Assembly (NCBI GenBank): GCA_026018925.1
Contig: JAKSZU010000006.1
Coordinates: 195,659,449-195,723,448, forward strand
Direction: 5' to 3'
Source of the DNA: Tupaia tana
Lineage: Eukaryota; Chordata; Mammalia; Scandentia; Tupaiidae
Length of the DNA: 64,000 nucleotides
Below, piece by piece: positions 21,218 to 32,772 of this stretch; within the stretch, counting starts at the first letter, position 1, and every line of letters begins with the position of its first letter. The position numbers and the translations under genes were made by a program. The notes beneath the pieces are model-generated. The model worked only from the letters and a program-made list of their open reading frames with translations, was not told the origin of the DNA and made no database searches.

Positions 21218-21413
21218 TTACTTGTAGTTCCCGAGCTGAATGGCAGCGCGCACATAGACACATCGGAAGGTGGATGGCTGGATATCCCAGTAGTGGACAG
21301 GGTTGCTAAAAAGGCTTACACCTGAATAAGAAGCCTTTTTGGTGTTGTATCCAGGTGGGGCAGAAGTCATTTGTTCCAACTACAGAAATATTGTTGTTAT
21401 GAAGGTAGACAAC
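21218..21413 (-). CDS. DCN: decorin, terminal coding exon (exon 8), carries a +1 frameshift
   Basis: Encodes the last leucine-rich repeats, including the 'ear' repeat and the C-terminal disulfide cap. The acceptor is TTGCAG at 21414-21419 and the exon starts [10 protein letters not shown], with an N-glycosylation motif NIS. The intact frame would end [11 protein letters not shown] and TAA at 21218-21220. The exon measures 196 bp, where 65 codons need 195. The extra base lies in a G run (GGGG, 21357-21360) where FCPPG is expected to need GGG. As written, the frame shifts just after the first cap cysteine and meets a stop at 21306-21308, losing the second cysteine and the ear repeat. Both sides of the shift stay highly conserved, so a sequencing or assembly error is likelier than gene decay. 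Relative to human from memory: S to A in VRAAIQ and VHYWDIQPS for VQYWEIQPS. Confidence 0.95.
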
Positions 21414-21559
21414 CTGCAACATGAAACAATGGAGAATGACCATGTCTCCCTAGATATATTAAAGCCGTTCATATAAACAGTTTGTTTCAATATTTTTATC
21501 TTTTAGTTTGAATATCTTAATATTTCTAAACCATGCTTTTGATTTCTTTCTTCCTTTCC

Positions 21560-21845
21560 AAACTTGCTTTACCTTTGTCTTCTCCATCTCAGTAAGTTGC
21601 ATATCAGTCATTCCAGATACTAAGGCAATCAACATTATCATTATCCTTGAAACTCTTTTCTCTTGCGCTCTCTATTCAATCAACAAATCCTGCTACTTAG
21701 CCTTCACAGTGTACACGTTATACACATATCAGTTCTTCTCCCCACATCTTGCCCAAGGATTTTCCAAGATTTCATTGTCTCTTTCTGGAATAGTGAAGTT
21801 CTGATTTTTCACCCAGTTTCCTTCTTTTGCCTACCTAAAGTCTTT
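21560..21845 (+). mobile_element. L2-like LINE remnant
   Basis: 'cattattcctt'-type L2 text is diverged, but 'ctctctattcaatcaacaaatcctgctact' order and 'gttcttctccccacatct' fit L2 3' sequence. Confidence 0.45.
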
Positions 21846-21883
<38 letters not shown>

Positions 21884-22105
21884 GCTACAGGGCACATGCA
21901 CTTGCCTGAAAAAGATGAGGGGGTAGGATAGAGAAAGTACTCCCTCTGGGGCATGTCACAACTCAATCTCTTCTCCATTTCTTCCTCCTTTGGGGATTTT
22001 GAACACACATGCACATGCACTCAAGTGTTTCTCAAGCCACAGGTCCTGGACTAGAACCATGTGGTCAGTCATAGGATCCAGCCACCTTAACACCAGGCTA
22101 TAGAT
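21846..22105 (-). mobile_element. tRNA-derived SINE, older, antisense
   Basis: T run of about 30, 'tttgctacagggcacatgca', and a degraded head with 'ctagaaccatgtggtcag'. In a DCN intron. Confidence 0.8.
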
Positions 22106-22212
22106 TTTTGTCATTCTTTGCTTGACTTTTGTTTTGTTTTTCTTTTAATTAGCTCCCAGATCAGTTATTTTTAAAAGTAGGCCATGTTATATAGGTAGAG
22201 ATAGAAATAGAT

Positions 22213-22483
22213 GCATGTTTTTTTTCTTTGTTTTAAAAGACTTTGTGCCATAGGGTATATGTGCTCACTGGAGAAAGAGAGACAGAGTGACAGAAAGTGA
22301 GAAATCATTCCCCAAGGAGAATGGGCACACTGCAGTCCCTTCTCTTCCACTCTCCTCTCAGGATTTTGAGCATGAGCATACACATGGCCAGCATGATTTT
22401 CAAGTCACTGGTCTAGGATTTGAACTCTAGTAAGCCATGTGTAAGTCCAGTGCCTTAACTACCATACCAATTGCTGCCCCTAG
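22213..22483 (-). mobile_element. tRNA-derived SINE, long type, antisense
   Basis: 'tgccatagggtatatgtgct', purine-rich tract, 'gagaaatcattccccaagg', head ending 'attgctgcccc'. Confidence 0.87.
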
Positions 22484-22655
22484 ATAGATGATATAGATAT
22501 AGATATAGATGTAGATGTAGATCGTAGATGTAGATGTAGATATAGATATAGATATAGATATAGATAGATATACATAGATACATGAAAGATGATGATAGAT
22601 ATAGGTAGATAGAGAGAGAGAGAGAGAGAGAGATATGGATAGATAGATGGATAGA
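22484..22655. repeat. complex (GATA)/(GATGTA) microsatellite
   Basis: Imperfect ATAGAT, GTAGAT and GATAGATA units with an inner (AG)n run at 22611-22632. It abuts the head of the preceding antisense SINE. Confidence 0.9.
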
Positions 22656-22689
22656 TATTAACCTTACCATTCAATGACTTACAAATATT

Positions 22690-23095
22690 ACATGGTATGA
22701 CATTCTTCTGCTCTCAATTCATCTTCCCTCATTGTTCAATCCAACCGTCCTGCTCTACCCACTTTCTAATATACAAAGCATGATCCCTCTCTATGTTGTC
22801 ACACACTGCTTTCTGCACAGAATAATCTTCCCCAAGATGTCGCTGCCTCATTTAATTCATTTATTTTTTCAAAGAGGCCATCTCTGACCACCCATTCTGT
22901 CATTCTTTGTCCAAATTTTATTTCTTTATTTTTCTGTATAGTAATAATCACTGTGTACCATATTACATATTTATTTGGTTTGAGTCTGTTTTCACCCTTG
23001 GAGAAGAATTTGTTCTGTTCGTTGATTTTCTTAGTACTTACTAAGATAGAGTAGATGTGCAATAAATATGTGCTGAATAAATAAATATTTTACAT
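22690..23095 (+). mobile_element. L2 LINE 3' end
   Basis: 'caaagaggccatctctgacc', 'gtaataatcactgtgtacc' and 'gtgcaataaatatgtgctg' follow the L2 consensus order well. Confidence 0.7.
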
Positions 23096-23869
23096 ATCTG
23101 GTCTGCATGGACTATGGTCTACATAGAATATCAGGACAAAAAAATGAAATGATAGACCTTTAAATAAAATGATATAGAATGAATAAACAATGTACAGTGA
23201 AGTCAAAAAGGATATACAGTATTGAAATTGAAATAAAGAGTCACGAATTGTAAAAAATACTTGAATGTCATAGCATTTAGAATAAATGTACCTAGAAAGT
23301 TTAGCAAAAGTTTATTCTGTGTTAAAAATTCTATTCTACAAATACCATGATGTAATTCATTAGAATCCTTTTTTGAAATTTATTTTAAGACCCTGTTTAA
23401 GGTAATAGTAATTTGCTCTTAGATTTTCTTAGTGTCACTAAATATCAGACTTATGAACAAAAGGACTTTAGAAATAAGTTCTCACTTTTACTCATTAGAT
23501 ATGAATTCTGAAAAACCAATAAGTGACTTTTGAAAGATAATACAACCAAATCTAGAATAGAATGCCAAGATGGCAATTTTTTAAAGGCAAGCTGTAAAAT
23601 CTATAAGATGCTCTCTTTAAAAATTAATTTGAAATGTTGCTTTACCAGAATATTCGTATGTATTTGGTGAAAAAGCCTTGGTTCTGAAAAGTTTGAAAAG
23701 AAAATAGTAAAAAAAATTTAAAAATACAGAAACAAGGGAAATTAAAGTCAAAGTCAGTGTGAATATGAAGATTTTTGGAAGTACTTTTGTGATTCTTAAG
23801 TTTTAAAAATTTCTTATTATCATTTATCAGTCTCCTTTTCATCAGTGATTATCAATAAAAAGATAGCAC
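23096..23869. other. DCN intron, no recognisable feature
   Basis: AT-rich intronic DNA. The right part may be a further diverged L1 segment. Confidence 0.4.
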
Positions 23870-25735
23870 ATTTTTTAAGAGTTCACAGCTAACATTGAAA
23901 GCAAAAGAAGAAAATATTGACCTAAAACAATATTTTCCCATATGAAAAAGTAAAGTAGGTCTCCAAGCCTACCCAAATTAATTTCTTATTCAGTGCAATT
24001 CAAATCCAATTACCTGAGACATTCTTCACAGAAATAGAAAAAAAAAAAAAAAAGGTTTCAAAAGTGTCTGAGATCATAAAAGACTTCCTATTGCCAAGGT
24101 AACACTGTAACACATAAATTTTTAAAAAGAGGTAACTAATTACCCAACTTTAAAATGTATTACAAAGCAGTGATACTCAAAATGGCATGATACTAACAGA
24201 AAAAAAATAGATACATATATCAATGGAACAGAACAGAGAATCCAGAAATAAACCCTAAATCATACATTCACCTGATCATTGATAAAGGGTATAAGGCAAT
24301 ACAGTGGAGAAAAGAAAGTATATCTAGCAAATAATCATGGAAGAACTGAATATCCATCTGTAGAGAAATGAAATTGTACGACTATCTCTCACCATTAACT
24401 AGAATTAACTCAAAATGGATTAAAGATTTAAATGCAAGGCCTCTAACTACACAATTTTTAGTAGAAAACGTAGGAGAAAACTTTTGAAGACACTGGAGTA
24501 GACAAAGACTTCTTAAATAAGACCCCTAAAGTGTAGGCACTGACTCCCTAAAATAGACAAGTAAGATTACATGAAGCTAAAAAACTTCCTCAGAACAAAG
24601 GGAAACCATAACTAGAGTGAAAAGACAACCCTCAGAATGGGAGAAAATATTTACTAATTATTCTTCAGACAAAGAGATTGATATCTAAAATATATAGGAA
24701 ACTCAAGCAGCTCACCCCATAAAAATAAATGAATAATCCAATTAAAAATGGGAATATATTGGGACCAGCAGTTAGCGTAATGACTATATCGCTGGACTCC
24801 CATGTAGTCGAACACAGTTCACATCCCGGACCCGGTGGCTTAAAACTCACGCCGGGCGCATGTGTGTGCTTGCCCAAGATCCCGAGAGGAGAATGGACGA
24901 GAAGGGATTGTGGCATGGCCATCCCCCCTGGGGGTGTGATTTCTCACTTTCTGTCTCTCTGTCTCTCTCTGTCTGTCTGGCAAGCACACGCGCCCTATAG
25001 CAAAAAAACTCTCCAAAAAAAAAAAAAAAAAATGAGAATATAAATTGAAGAGAGAACACCCCAAGGCAGACTTAGGAATGGCCAAGAGGCATATAAAAAA
25101 ATGTTCAAAATATCTTGTCATAAGGGAAATGAAAATTAAGACCATAATAAGATGCCATTCAACTCCAGTTAGAATGGCTAGGATCAAAAATCTAAAGAAT
25201 GACAAGTGTTGGAGAGGTTATGGTAAAAAGAGAACTTGCTTACACTGTTGATGAGAATGTAAATTAGTCCAGCCTCTATGGAAAACAATATGGTAGTATC
25301 TCCAAAGCCTACAAATAAAACTTCCATATGACTCTATAATCCCACTTCTTGGTATTTACCCAAAGGATAGGAAAAACACTCAATTGGAAAGACACTTGAA
25401 CTTTCGTGATTATTGCAGCATTATTTACAATTGCTAAAATATAGAACCAACTTAAGTGTCCCCAAACTGATGAGTGAGTTGAAAAACCATGACATATAAA
25501 TTCTGTGAAATATTACTCACGTATACAAAACAATGAGATCTTATCTTAAAACTCTATCTCTGTTTGACTCAAAAATGTATAAATATAGAACACTTAATAT
25601 AGAGAAGTAAGCCAGACTTTGAAAGATACAAATTGTATGTTCCCACTCAATTTGTACTGAGTGCAATGGCAGAGGTTGAGAGACTTGAAAATGTGATGGT
25701 GGAGAGGATGGGTATAAATGCTAGAGTATGCATGC
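23870..25735 (+). mobile_element. L1 LINE fragment (ORF2 3' part and 3' UTR), sense
   Basis: 'cattcttcacagaaatagaa', 'aagcagtgatactcaaaatgg', 'aataaaccctaaatcatac', 'ctcaaaatggattaaagat' and 'gaaaattaagaccataataa' follow mammalian L1 ORF2. Frames are broken. A young SINE sits at 24761-25030. It lies opposite to DCN transcription. Confidence 0.88.
24761..25030 (+). mobile_element. tRNA-derived SINE, long type (young)
   Basis: Head GGGACCAGCAGTTAGCGTAA, end CCCTATAGCAAAAAAACTCTCC, poly(A). Duplication AATGGGAATATA (24747-24758) and AATGAGAATATA (25031-25042). Confidence 0.95.
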
Positions 25736-25835
25736 ATGTGTCTGTGAGCTGAGCTGGCTGAGGCTAGGTCTAGATTATCATGTGAAGACCCTATTAGGGT
25801 TGCCTGTTTCTCTGTCATGCAAGGAATAAATAATT
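25735..25835 (+). mobile_element. 3' part of the second tRNA-like SINE family
   Basis: 'agctggctgaggctaggtct', 'gtgaagaccctattagggt' and 'aaggaataaataa' match the 3' halves of the elements at 47642 and 55286. The 5' half is absent. Confidence 0.45.
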
Positions 25836-25937
25836 TTTTTAGAAGTGTCTAAAATAATAAAGCATTTAGAAAAAAAATAATAATAAATGCAATAATTATA
25901 TGGCCAAATTGACAAAGTGTTACTAGGAATGATTAAA

Positions 25938-26182
25938 GAGAGTCAGCCCCATAGCATAGTGGTTAAGACAACTGGATCCCACATGGATGACCACAGTTCA
26001 TATTCTGGCCTTGGTAGCTTGAAAGACCTTTTGAGCATTTGTGTATATGTGCCCAAAATTCTGACAGGATGGAGAAATGGAGGAGAAGAGATTGCAGTGT
26101 GATTATGCCCTCTTAGGGGATGCTTTGACCCTCTGTCTCTCTGATGAGTGCGTGCACCATCTGGGAATTAAAAAAAAAAAAA
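25938..26182 (+). mobile_element. tRNA-derived SINE, older
   Basis: Head 'gtcagccccatagcatagtg', 'ggatcccacatggatgacc', body 'gtgcccaaaattctgacag', end 'gcgtgcaccatctgggaat'. Confidence 0.8.
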
Positions 26183-26189
26183 GAATTAT

Positions 26190-26990
26190 TAAAGAAGATA
26201 TAAATGAAGATATAATCCTTGTTCATGAGGTGGAAAGTACATATTATTAAGACAATAATTCTCCCCAAATTGATCTGTAGATTCAATAAAAATTCTTTTC
26301 AAAGTCCTCAAAGGGCATTTTTTTTTTTTGAGGAAAGAACAAACTGATCTTATAATGTATTTAAAATCAAAAGAGCCAGAATAGTCAAAGCAATTTTGAA
26401 AAAATAAGAACAAAGCTAGACAACCTATAATTCCCAATTTCAGAACTTACATGCTACATTAATAAAAAGGTATAATACTAGCAAAGGATAGATAAATGGA
26501 TAAATGCAATAGAATTTAAAGTCCAGTAATAAACCCTAACATTTATGATTGAATGACTTTAAACAAAGATGCAAGGCAATTTCTTGGAGAATGTATAGTC
26601 TTTTTAACAAATGGTGGAACTGGCTTTACACATGCAAAAATGGGTTAGACTTTTAATTCACAATTAATAGTATGGGTTATCTCAGAGCTGGATTACAGAC
26701 CTAAGTATGAGTTAAAATTACAGAAGTTTTAGGAGTGAAAAATAACAAAAGTTTTAGGAGTGATAGTATTCTTAAATTTAATTCCAATACTACGATGTAT
26801 AAAACAAAGTAAAAATGATAAAGTAGATCAATGATTCCCTGTGGGTAGGGATAAGATTGAGAGCTAAGTAAAAAGAGATAAGGACTATTTTTGAGGGTAA
26901 CAGAAATGTCTGAAATTGGGTTGTGATGGTAATTGAACAGTTCTATATTTTTGCTAAGCATGATTGAATTATATAAAACAAACAAACAAA
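26190..26990 (+). mobile_element. L1 LINE fragment, sense
   Basis: 'ctccccaaattgatctgtag', 'agtcaaagcaattttgaaaa', 'ttcccaatttcagaacttac' and 'acaaatggtggaactggc' are L1 ORF2 text. The part after about 26760 looks like an L1 3' end with CAAA repeats. Confidence 0.8.
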
Positions 26991-27422
26991 CAAAAATGGT
27001 TGAAATCCCTAGGAGCCTGTAGGAATGAAGATAAACATGGCATGTGGGGAGCCAATTAGAGACATAAAACAAGCACAGATCCTTCTCAATGTGCAGCACT
27101 GTGCAAATGCCCACAGGCTTGCTTACATTCAACCAAGACTCCAGACATACTGCATAATTTTTCTCCATGATCTACAGTGAGAAACACATTATATATGTGA
27201 TATTTAGCATATATGTACTTTGCATATAAACAAATTTTATGAAATATCATTACAGTGATCTATCTTCCTATCCTAACCCATCCCATCTTACCCTACCCTA
27301 TCCTATTCTGATCTATTCTAGTATTTCATTTTTTAAATGTTTCTAATGAATGCACCAAGCTAATTTTATGAACTCGATAATATGTTCTGACTGATATCTT
27401 AAAAACAGCAAAAATGTGAAAA

Positions 27423-27667
27423 TGGGGAGCAGCAGATGGTGTAATGGTTATGTCATTGGAACTCCAGATGGCCAATCACAGATCAAGTCCTAGGCCCAGG
27501 CTTGAAACTCACACTGGGCACATGTGCATGCATGGTCAAAATCCTGACTGGAGAATGGAGGATAAGGGATTGCACCCCTTGGGAGTGATTTATCACTTGC
27601 TGTCACTCTTTCTCTGTTTCTCCAGAAAGCGAATGCAACCTATTAAAAAAATAATAAAGAAAAAAGG
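27423..27667 (+). mobile_element. tRNA-derived SINE, older (cluster copy 1)
   Basis: Head 'ggggagcagcagatggtgta', body 'gcatggtcaaaatcctgac', end 'aacctattaaaaaaat'. Confidence 0.85.
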
Positions 27668-27688
27668 AAGAAAACTGTGAAAATGTGG

Positions 27689-27958
27689 TTAGGAAGTGGA
27701 GTGGAGTTAAGGCACTGGATCCCACATGGCTGACTCCACAGTTTGAGTTTGAGTGTGTGTGCATGCTCAAAATCCCAAGAGGAGAATGGAAGAGAAGGGA
27801 TTTGCAGCTAGGCCATCCCCCTGGGGGATGATTTCTCTCTTTCTCTCTCTCTTTCCCTCTCCCTCTCTCTGGTGAGCACAAGGCCCCTATAGCAAAAAAT
27901 AATTAATTAAAAATAAATAAAGAAATTTAATTAATTAAAAATAAATAAATAAATAAAA
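27689..27958 (+). mobile_element. tRNA-derived SINE, older (cluster copy 2)
   Basis: 'taaggcactggatcccacat', 'catgctcaaaatcccaagag', CT tract, 'cccctatagcaaaaaat' and an (AAAT)n tail. The head is partly degraded. Confidence 0.85.
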
Positions 27959-28188
27959 TGGGACTAGTCAGTGGCATGGTGGTTAAGGCACTGGATCTTA
28001 CATGGTTGACTCTCTAGTTTGAGTCCCAGACCCAGCAACTTGAAAAACACATTGGTTGCATGTATGTGTGCTCAAAATCCCAAGAAGAGAATGGAGGAGA
28101 AGGGATTATAGCATGGCTATCCACCCTGGGAAGTGATTTCTCACTTTCCTTTCTCTCTCTCTCATTGATCTTTCTCTGGTGAACACAC
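27959..28188 (+). mobile_element. tRNA-derived SINE, older (cluster copy 3)
   Basis: Head 'gggactagtcagtggcatgg', 'tttgagtcccagacccagc', CT tract, 'tctctggtgaacacacc'. Confidence 0.85.
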
Positions 28189-28390
28189 CAGATCCCACAT
28201 GACTGATTGTGATTTGAATCAGAGTCCTAGGCGTTAAAAAATGCCCAAGTGTGTCCTAAAGTTCTGACAGTATAGAGAAATGAAGAAATTGTGGTGTGAC
28301 CACACCCATTGAGAATGCTTTATCCTTCTCTCTCTATGTATCTCTCTGGCAGTTAAAACGTATGAAAATGATTGTGCTGAGGTATTAAAA
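28189..28390 (+). mobile_element. partial tRNA-derived SINE (cluster copy 4)
   Basis: Starts within the head at 'agatcccacatgactgattg', continues with 'gtgcccaagtgtgtcc'-like body text and ends 'ctctctggcagttaaaacg'. The first part of the head is missing, so it joined copy 3 by deletion or recombination. Confidence 0.65.
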
Positions 28391-28637
28391 ACAAAATAAT
28401 TTTAAAAAACTACCAGTAACAAATTTTTTCTAGTAAAAACAATAGCTAGTGATATTAAGTCTTCTAAGCATCTTGATTTTACTCGTGGTTTCAAATTCTG
28501 ATTCTCACTTTCCATTGGTACAAAAGATTACATATTTATAAATTGAGCATCTTATTGAGATCTGGCTAATGTAAATAGTGCTATATCAATTTAATTTGGT
28601 GTTTTTTTCACAATGCAATATCAAAAAAAAGAGATCA

Positions 28638-28916
28638 TGAAACCAGCAGATGGCATAGTGGTTACGTCGTTGGTCTCCCACATGGCTGACCGAGGCTAGG
28701 TCCCAGACCTGGTGGCTTCAAAATTGCACCAGGTGCATGTACATGCAAGCCAAAGACCCCTGGGAGGAGAATGGAGGAGAAGGGATTGTGGCATAGTCAT
28801 CCCTCATGGGGGGTGATTTCTCACTTTCCCTCTCACAGTGTCTCTCTCTCTCTCTCTCCAGTGAGCATATGCACCCTAAGACAAAAAAAAAAAAAAACCT
28901 CTTAAAGAAAAAAAAA
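28638..28916 (+). mobile_element. tRNA-derived SINE, long type
   Basis: Head 'gaaaccagcagatggcatag', body 'gaatggaggagaagggattg', CT tract, 'caccctaagacaaaa' and poly(A). Confidence 0.9.
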
Positions 28917-28919
28917 ATC

Positions 28920-29505
28920 ATAATTTTATTGACATTGTTGACAATGTCAAAAGAAGACAATGTTTATAAAAAATAAACCTATCCTGAACTCCAAGTATTG
29001 GTTTAGATACTAGATTACCAAAAGATCAACTTCATACACTTATTTTACCTATAGAAGAATGCCAAAACACTGTCTGAGTCAACATGATAGGGTTAAGTAT
29101 GTATGTAAATTTCTGAAAGAAACAAAATTTAAGTATGACCTTTAAAAAACACTGAAAAAAATAGATCAAATAAAGAAACATATAAAATCTATAAATAATC
29201 ACATTATTGAAAAATTTAAAACTGAATCATTTGAATAATATTTTTGTTCTGCTTCAAGTAACAATGGAAGTCTGACATTGTTTATGTGAAATTATAATCA
29301 CTACTTGAGCAAATAAGTGTGCCTTTCATTTGTCGCTTTACAGGATGGAAAAATGCTATCACCATAGTGAACCACTGAACTATATCTTTTTAAATTACTG
29401 AATACCAGAACTTGATAATTTATATAAAGTTAATTCAGTCACACTGCTAGCTAGGTTTCCTCTTTTGAGATAACTGACATCTGCTGAAACTGAAAGTTAA
29501 AACTA
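28920..29505. other. DCN intron, no recognisable feature
   Basis: AT-rich, no repeat recognised. Confidence 0.45.
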
Positions 29506-29510
29506 TTTTA

Positions 29511-29795
29511 GGGCCAGCTAATGGTGTGATGGTTAAGTAGATTGATCCCACATGACTGACTGTTGTTTGAATCCCAGTCCCAGCAGCTTACAAAACACAT
29601 TAAGTGCATGTGCATGCATGAGTACCCCAAAGTCCTAAAGGAAGGGAAAGATGAAGGAGAAGGAACTGTGGCATGAACATTCTCTGTTCCCTCATAGAGA
29701 GTAATTTCTTTTCCTCTGTCTCTCACTCTTTCTCTGTGTCCCCCTGATGAGTAAACATGACCCCTGATAAATTGAAATAGGTAAATAAATATATA
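29511..29795 (+). mobile_element. tRNA-derived SINE, older
   Basis: Head 'agggccagctaatggtgtga', 'gtttgaatcccagtcccag', body 'gaaggagaaggaactgtgg', end 'gacccctgataaattg'. Confidence 0.8.
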
Positions 29796-30044
29796 TGAAA
29801 AACCAATCTTATTTTCTACCATTGCTTCACAGATTATATTGCTTTCCCTAGCCAGTATATTTGTTACAATGATCTGGGACCTAAAACTTCCTTGCTTCAT
29901 AAAAGATGTATTTGGGCAACAAGCATTATAGTAATTTCAAAATAATAGTGATCATTTTTAAAAATGAATAATATAAATATATGTTTTATATAAAGCCAGG
30001 ATGAATATTTATGTGGAAACATTAAATAGATCTCTCTTCACAAC

Positions 30045-30662
30045 AGATTGAACATTTGTATCCTCCTAAAACTTCTTATGTCAAAAACCTATTCCCAGGA
30101 CCAGCAGTTAGCATAATGGCTATGTCGCTGTACTCCCATGTAGTCAACTGTGGTTCGAGTCCTGGACCCGGTGGCTTAAAACTCATGCCAGGCGCGTGTG
30201 CGTGCGTGCCCAAGATCCTGAGAGGAGAGTGGAGGAGAAGGGATTGCGGCGTGGCCATCTCCCCTGGGCGGTGATTTCTCGCTTTCTCTCTGTTTCTCTC
30301 TGTCTGTCTGGCGAGCGCACGCGCCCTATAGCAAAAACCTCTCCAAAAAAAAAAAAAAAAGAAAGAAAGAAAACCTATTCCCAGTATAATATTGGAGGTG
30401 GGACTTTTGGGAGGTAATTAGGTCATGAGGGTGGAGCCCTCATGAATGGAATTAGTGTCCTTATGAGAAGAGACCAAAGAGCTAGCAAGCTCTTTTTCTG
30501 CCGTGTGAAGATAAAAAAAAAAAAAAAAAAAAAAATGTTAGCAGTCTCAACCTAGAAGAGGGCCCTCACCAGACTTCAGGCCTCCCGACCAGTGAAATAT
30601 AAATTGTTATTTAAGCTATCCACTCAATGATACTTTGTTATAACAGCCCTAGTTAAGATACC
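30045..30662 (+). mobile_element. MaLR-type LTR (MST/MLT1-like), interrupted by a SINE
   Basis: 'ggaggtgggacttttgggag', 'attaggtcatgagggtgga', 'agagggccctcaccagact' and 'actttgttataacagccct' are classic MaLR LTR text. A young SINE splits it at 30099. Confidence 0.85.
30099..30369 (+). mobile_element. tRNA-derived SINE, long type (young)
   Basis: Near-consensus. Exact duplication AAAACCTATTCCCAG at 30084-30098 and 30370-30384, inside the MaLR LTR. Confidence 0.96.
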
Positions 30663-30765
30663 TTGGGAAAAAAAATTTCTAAATAGAGCTTCCTCCTTCA
30701 CAGCATCCAAGTAGAGAGGGTTTACCCCCTAGCTATTTTTGGGGTAAGTAGTGGCTCTGCATTAC

Positions 30766-30904
30766 CTGGATGTACTTGTGCTCTGCCAGCCCAGCGGGTA
30801 CTCTGGTAAGCTTGTTGTTGTCCAGGTGAATCTCCCTCAGATGAGGTGTGTTGGCCAGGGTGCCATTGTCAACAACAGAGATGCTGTTGAAACTGAGTCC
30901 TAAC
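30766..30904 (-). CDS. DCN: decorin coding exon 7 (139 bp)
   Basis: Adds leucine-rich repeats near the C-terminal part of the solenoid. The acceptor is CTGTTACAG and the donor is CAG|GTAAT. It starts with the last base of a split Lys codon and continues [14 protein letters not shown], ending with AEHKYIQ in phase 0. The LxxLxLxxN pattern is intact ([15 protein letters not shown]). VDNGTLANT keeps an N-glycosylation sequon (NGT, where I recall NGS in human). Conservation to human is very high. There is no stop or frameshift. Confidence 0.97.
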
Positions 30905-31319
30905 CTGTAACAGAAAGCAGAAATGGATGTACACAAACACATAGATGCCTTTCTTTCAGGTACTATGTGATTAATCAGGTAGATAGAAAAGAATGTTCTT
31001 TTGGTTTTCCATATACTGTTCCCTCAGTGTAAAGCATCTTTTCCAACCTTTTAAATCTGGACAAAACCCTTTTATTCTTGACATCTCATCACAGGATTAC
31101 TTTCTTTGAGATTTATCTGGCAAACACAACAGAACGTGCATCTTTTCAAATGCTCTGTAGAATCCTGTGGGCAATTTCTTATTACACTTAGGGACTCTCT
31201 TTTAAAAGTCTGTGTGCTCATATGCCTCTCTGTAATAGCAAGGGTATATCCAGTATTAATACACTGCTTGGTATTCTTCATAAATAACTATTGAACTGTT
31301 TTCTTTTTTAAAAAAAGAA

Positions 31320-31537
31320 TTATTTTATTTTAGCTTTTTGTTTTTTTAAATAATTATTTATTTTATTTATTCATTCACTTCTTTTTTAATTTGATTAAAC
31401 ACACACAGAGAGAAAGAGAGAGAGAGGGGGGAGGGAGAGAGAGAGGAGATAGAGAGAGAGAGAGGTCTGGGGACTCCAACAGTGGTCAGCCATGTGGGAG
31501 TGTCCAGCACCTTAATCACCATGCTACCTACTGGTCC
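31320..31537 (-). mobile_element. tRNA-derived SINE, short type, antisense
   Basis: 'taatttgattaaacacacac', an expanded AG/GGAG tract at 31405-31464, and head end 'ctactggtccc'. Confidence 0.85.
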
Positions 31538-31705
31538 CTTTATTTTAACTTTTTATTTATTCATTTTTAAATTTGACCAGAGAAGGACAAAGTGAGAGAG
31601 AGGGAGGGAGGGAGAGAGGGAAAGTGAGAAAGCAAGCCTGGACTCGAACTGTGGTCAACCACGTGAAAGTCCAGTGCCCTTAACCACCACGCCACCTGCC
31701 AGCCC
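31538..31705 (-). mobile_element. tRNA-derived SINE, short type, antisense
   Basis: 'aaatttgaccagagaagga', purine tract, 'gactcgaactgtggtcaacc', head end 'cctgccagcccc'. It stands immediately behind another copy of the same type. Confidence 0.9.
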
Positions 31706-31847
31706 CTTGAATTATTTTCTATATGTAATAAAGACAGTAAATTTGTTTGAGAAAGAAGTAAAAGAAATAGTATTTTCACTTTATTTACTTTGGAAACTGA
31801 TCAATTTTGCATTTATCATAGAAATATATTAATTGAAAATAAAAGGG

Positions 31848-32130
31848 TAGGTCAGCAGGTGGCATAGTGATTAAAGTATTGGACTCTCACATGGCCAGTT
31901 TAAGTTCTGGACCTTGCAGCTTGAATGTCACACTGGGCACGTGTGCATGCGTGCCCAAAATTCCAGGGGAGAATGGAGGAGAAGGGATTGGTGCATATTA
32001 TCCTCCCTCAGGGATGATTGTTGATTTTCCCTGACACTACATCTCTCTCTCATAAAAAGCAAAAACAATAAAAACAGAAAAGAAAGAAAAAGGGGGAAAA
32101 AGGAAAGGAAAAGAAAAAAAGAAAAGAAAA
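31848..32130 (+). mobile_element. tRNA-derived SINE, older, with purine tail
   Basis: Head 'aggtcagcaggtggcatagt', body 'gtgcatgcgtgcccaaaatt', tail of AAAG/GGAA repeats at 32058-32130. Confidence 0.85.
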
Positions 32131-32772
32131 GGTACAGCTTTCTAAAATGCCAGTAAACCTACCTGCTGGAAAGGTTAACAGAATTAGCCATTTTGCATTA
32201 GTTTGAAAGGATTTCTTAATGACTATCTAACAGTCACTTTCAGGATTTGCCTGGTGACAACACACCTGCTTTCTGACCCAGATCTCTGACCAGATCTCTT
32301 TATCTTGGTACCTTTGATACTTTTTTCAATTCCTTCAAGGTTGTGGTTTATATTTTTTAACTAAATGCATAACATTTGAGAGTCCTGCTGCTGCGGTTTC
32401 CCCTCATAGTAGTCAGAGATCGACTTAAAGACACGACTAGTCTGTTCAACATTCTGGAGATAAAAGCATCAAAAGTGGAGTGATGTCAGTCCAAAAGACA
32501 GAGAGGGAATACCAGGAATAATAAAAAATGACAATGAAATTTAGCCAGTAAGCTCCAAGAAGAGAAAGAATTCAGGTTCCTTCAAATGCAGTGGAAGAGA
32601 TCTGGACCCTAGTAGAATGGTTTCTGCTAGTTGTGATCTTTGACCCCTTTTGAGATTTCGATGCTGGCTTAGGTAAGCAATGTTTTCTAAGTTTAGTTAT
32701 GACTTGATATTGAAATAATAGATGTTAAACTTTACTGATTTTAGGCTATTAATAGGTTTATCCTAGCTATTG
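32131..32772. other. DCN intron, no recognisable feature
   Basis: No repeat or coding signal recognised. Confidence 0.45.

Noticed and set aside
30905..30942. ATG start of the open frame leading into DCN exon 7 (and similar ATGs before exons 3 and 4).
   Set aside because: These ATGs lie in introns upstream of clear splice acceptors; the exons are internal.
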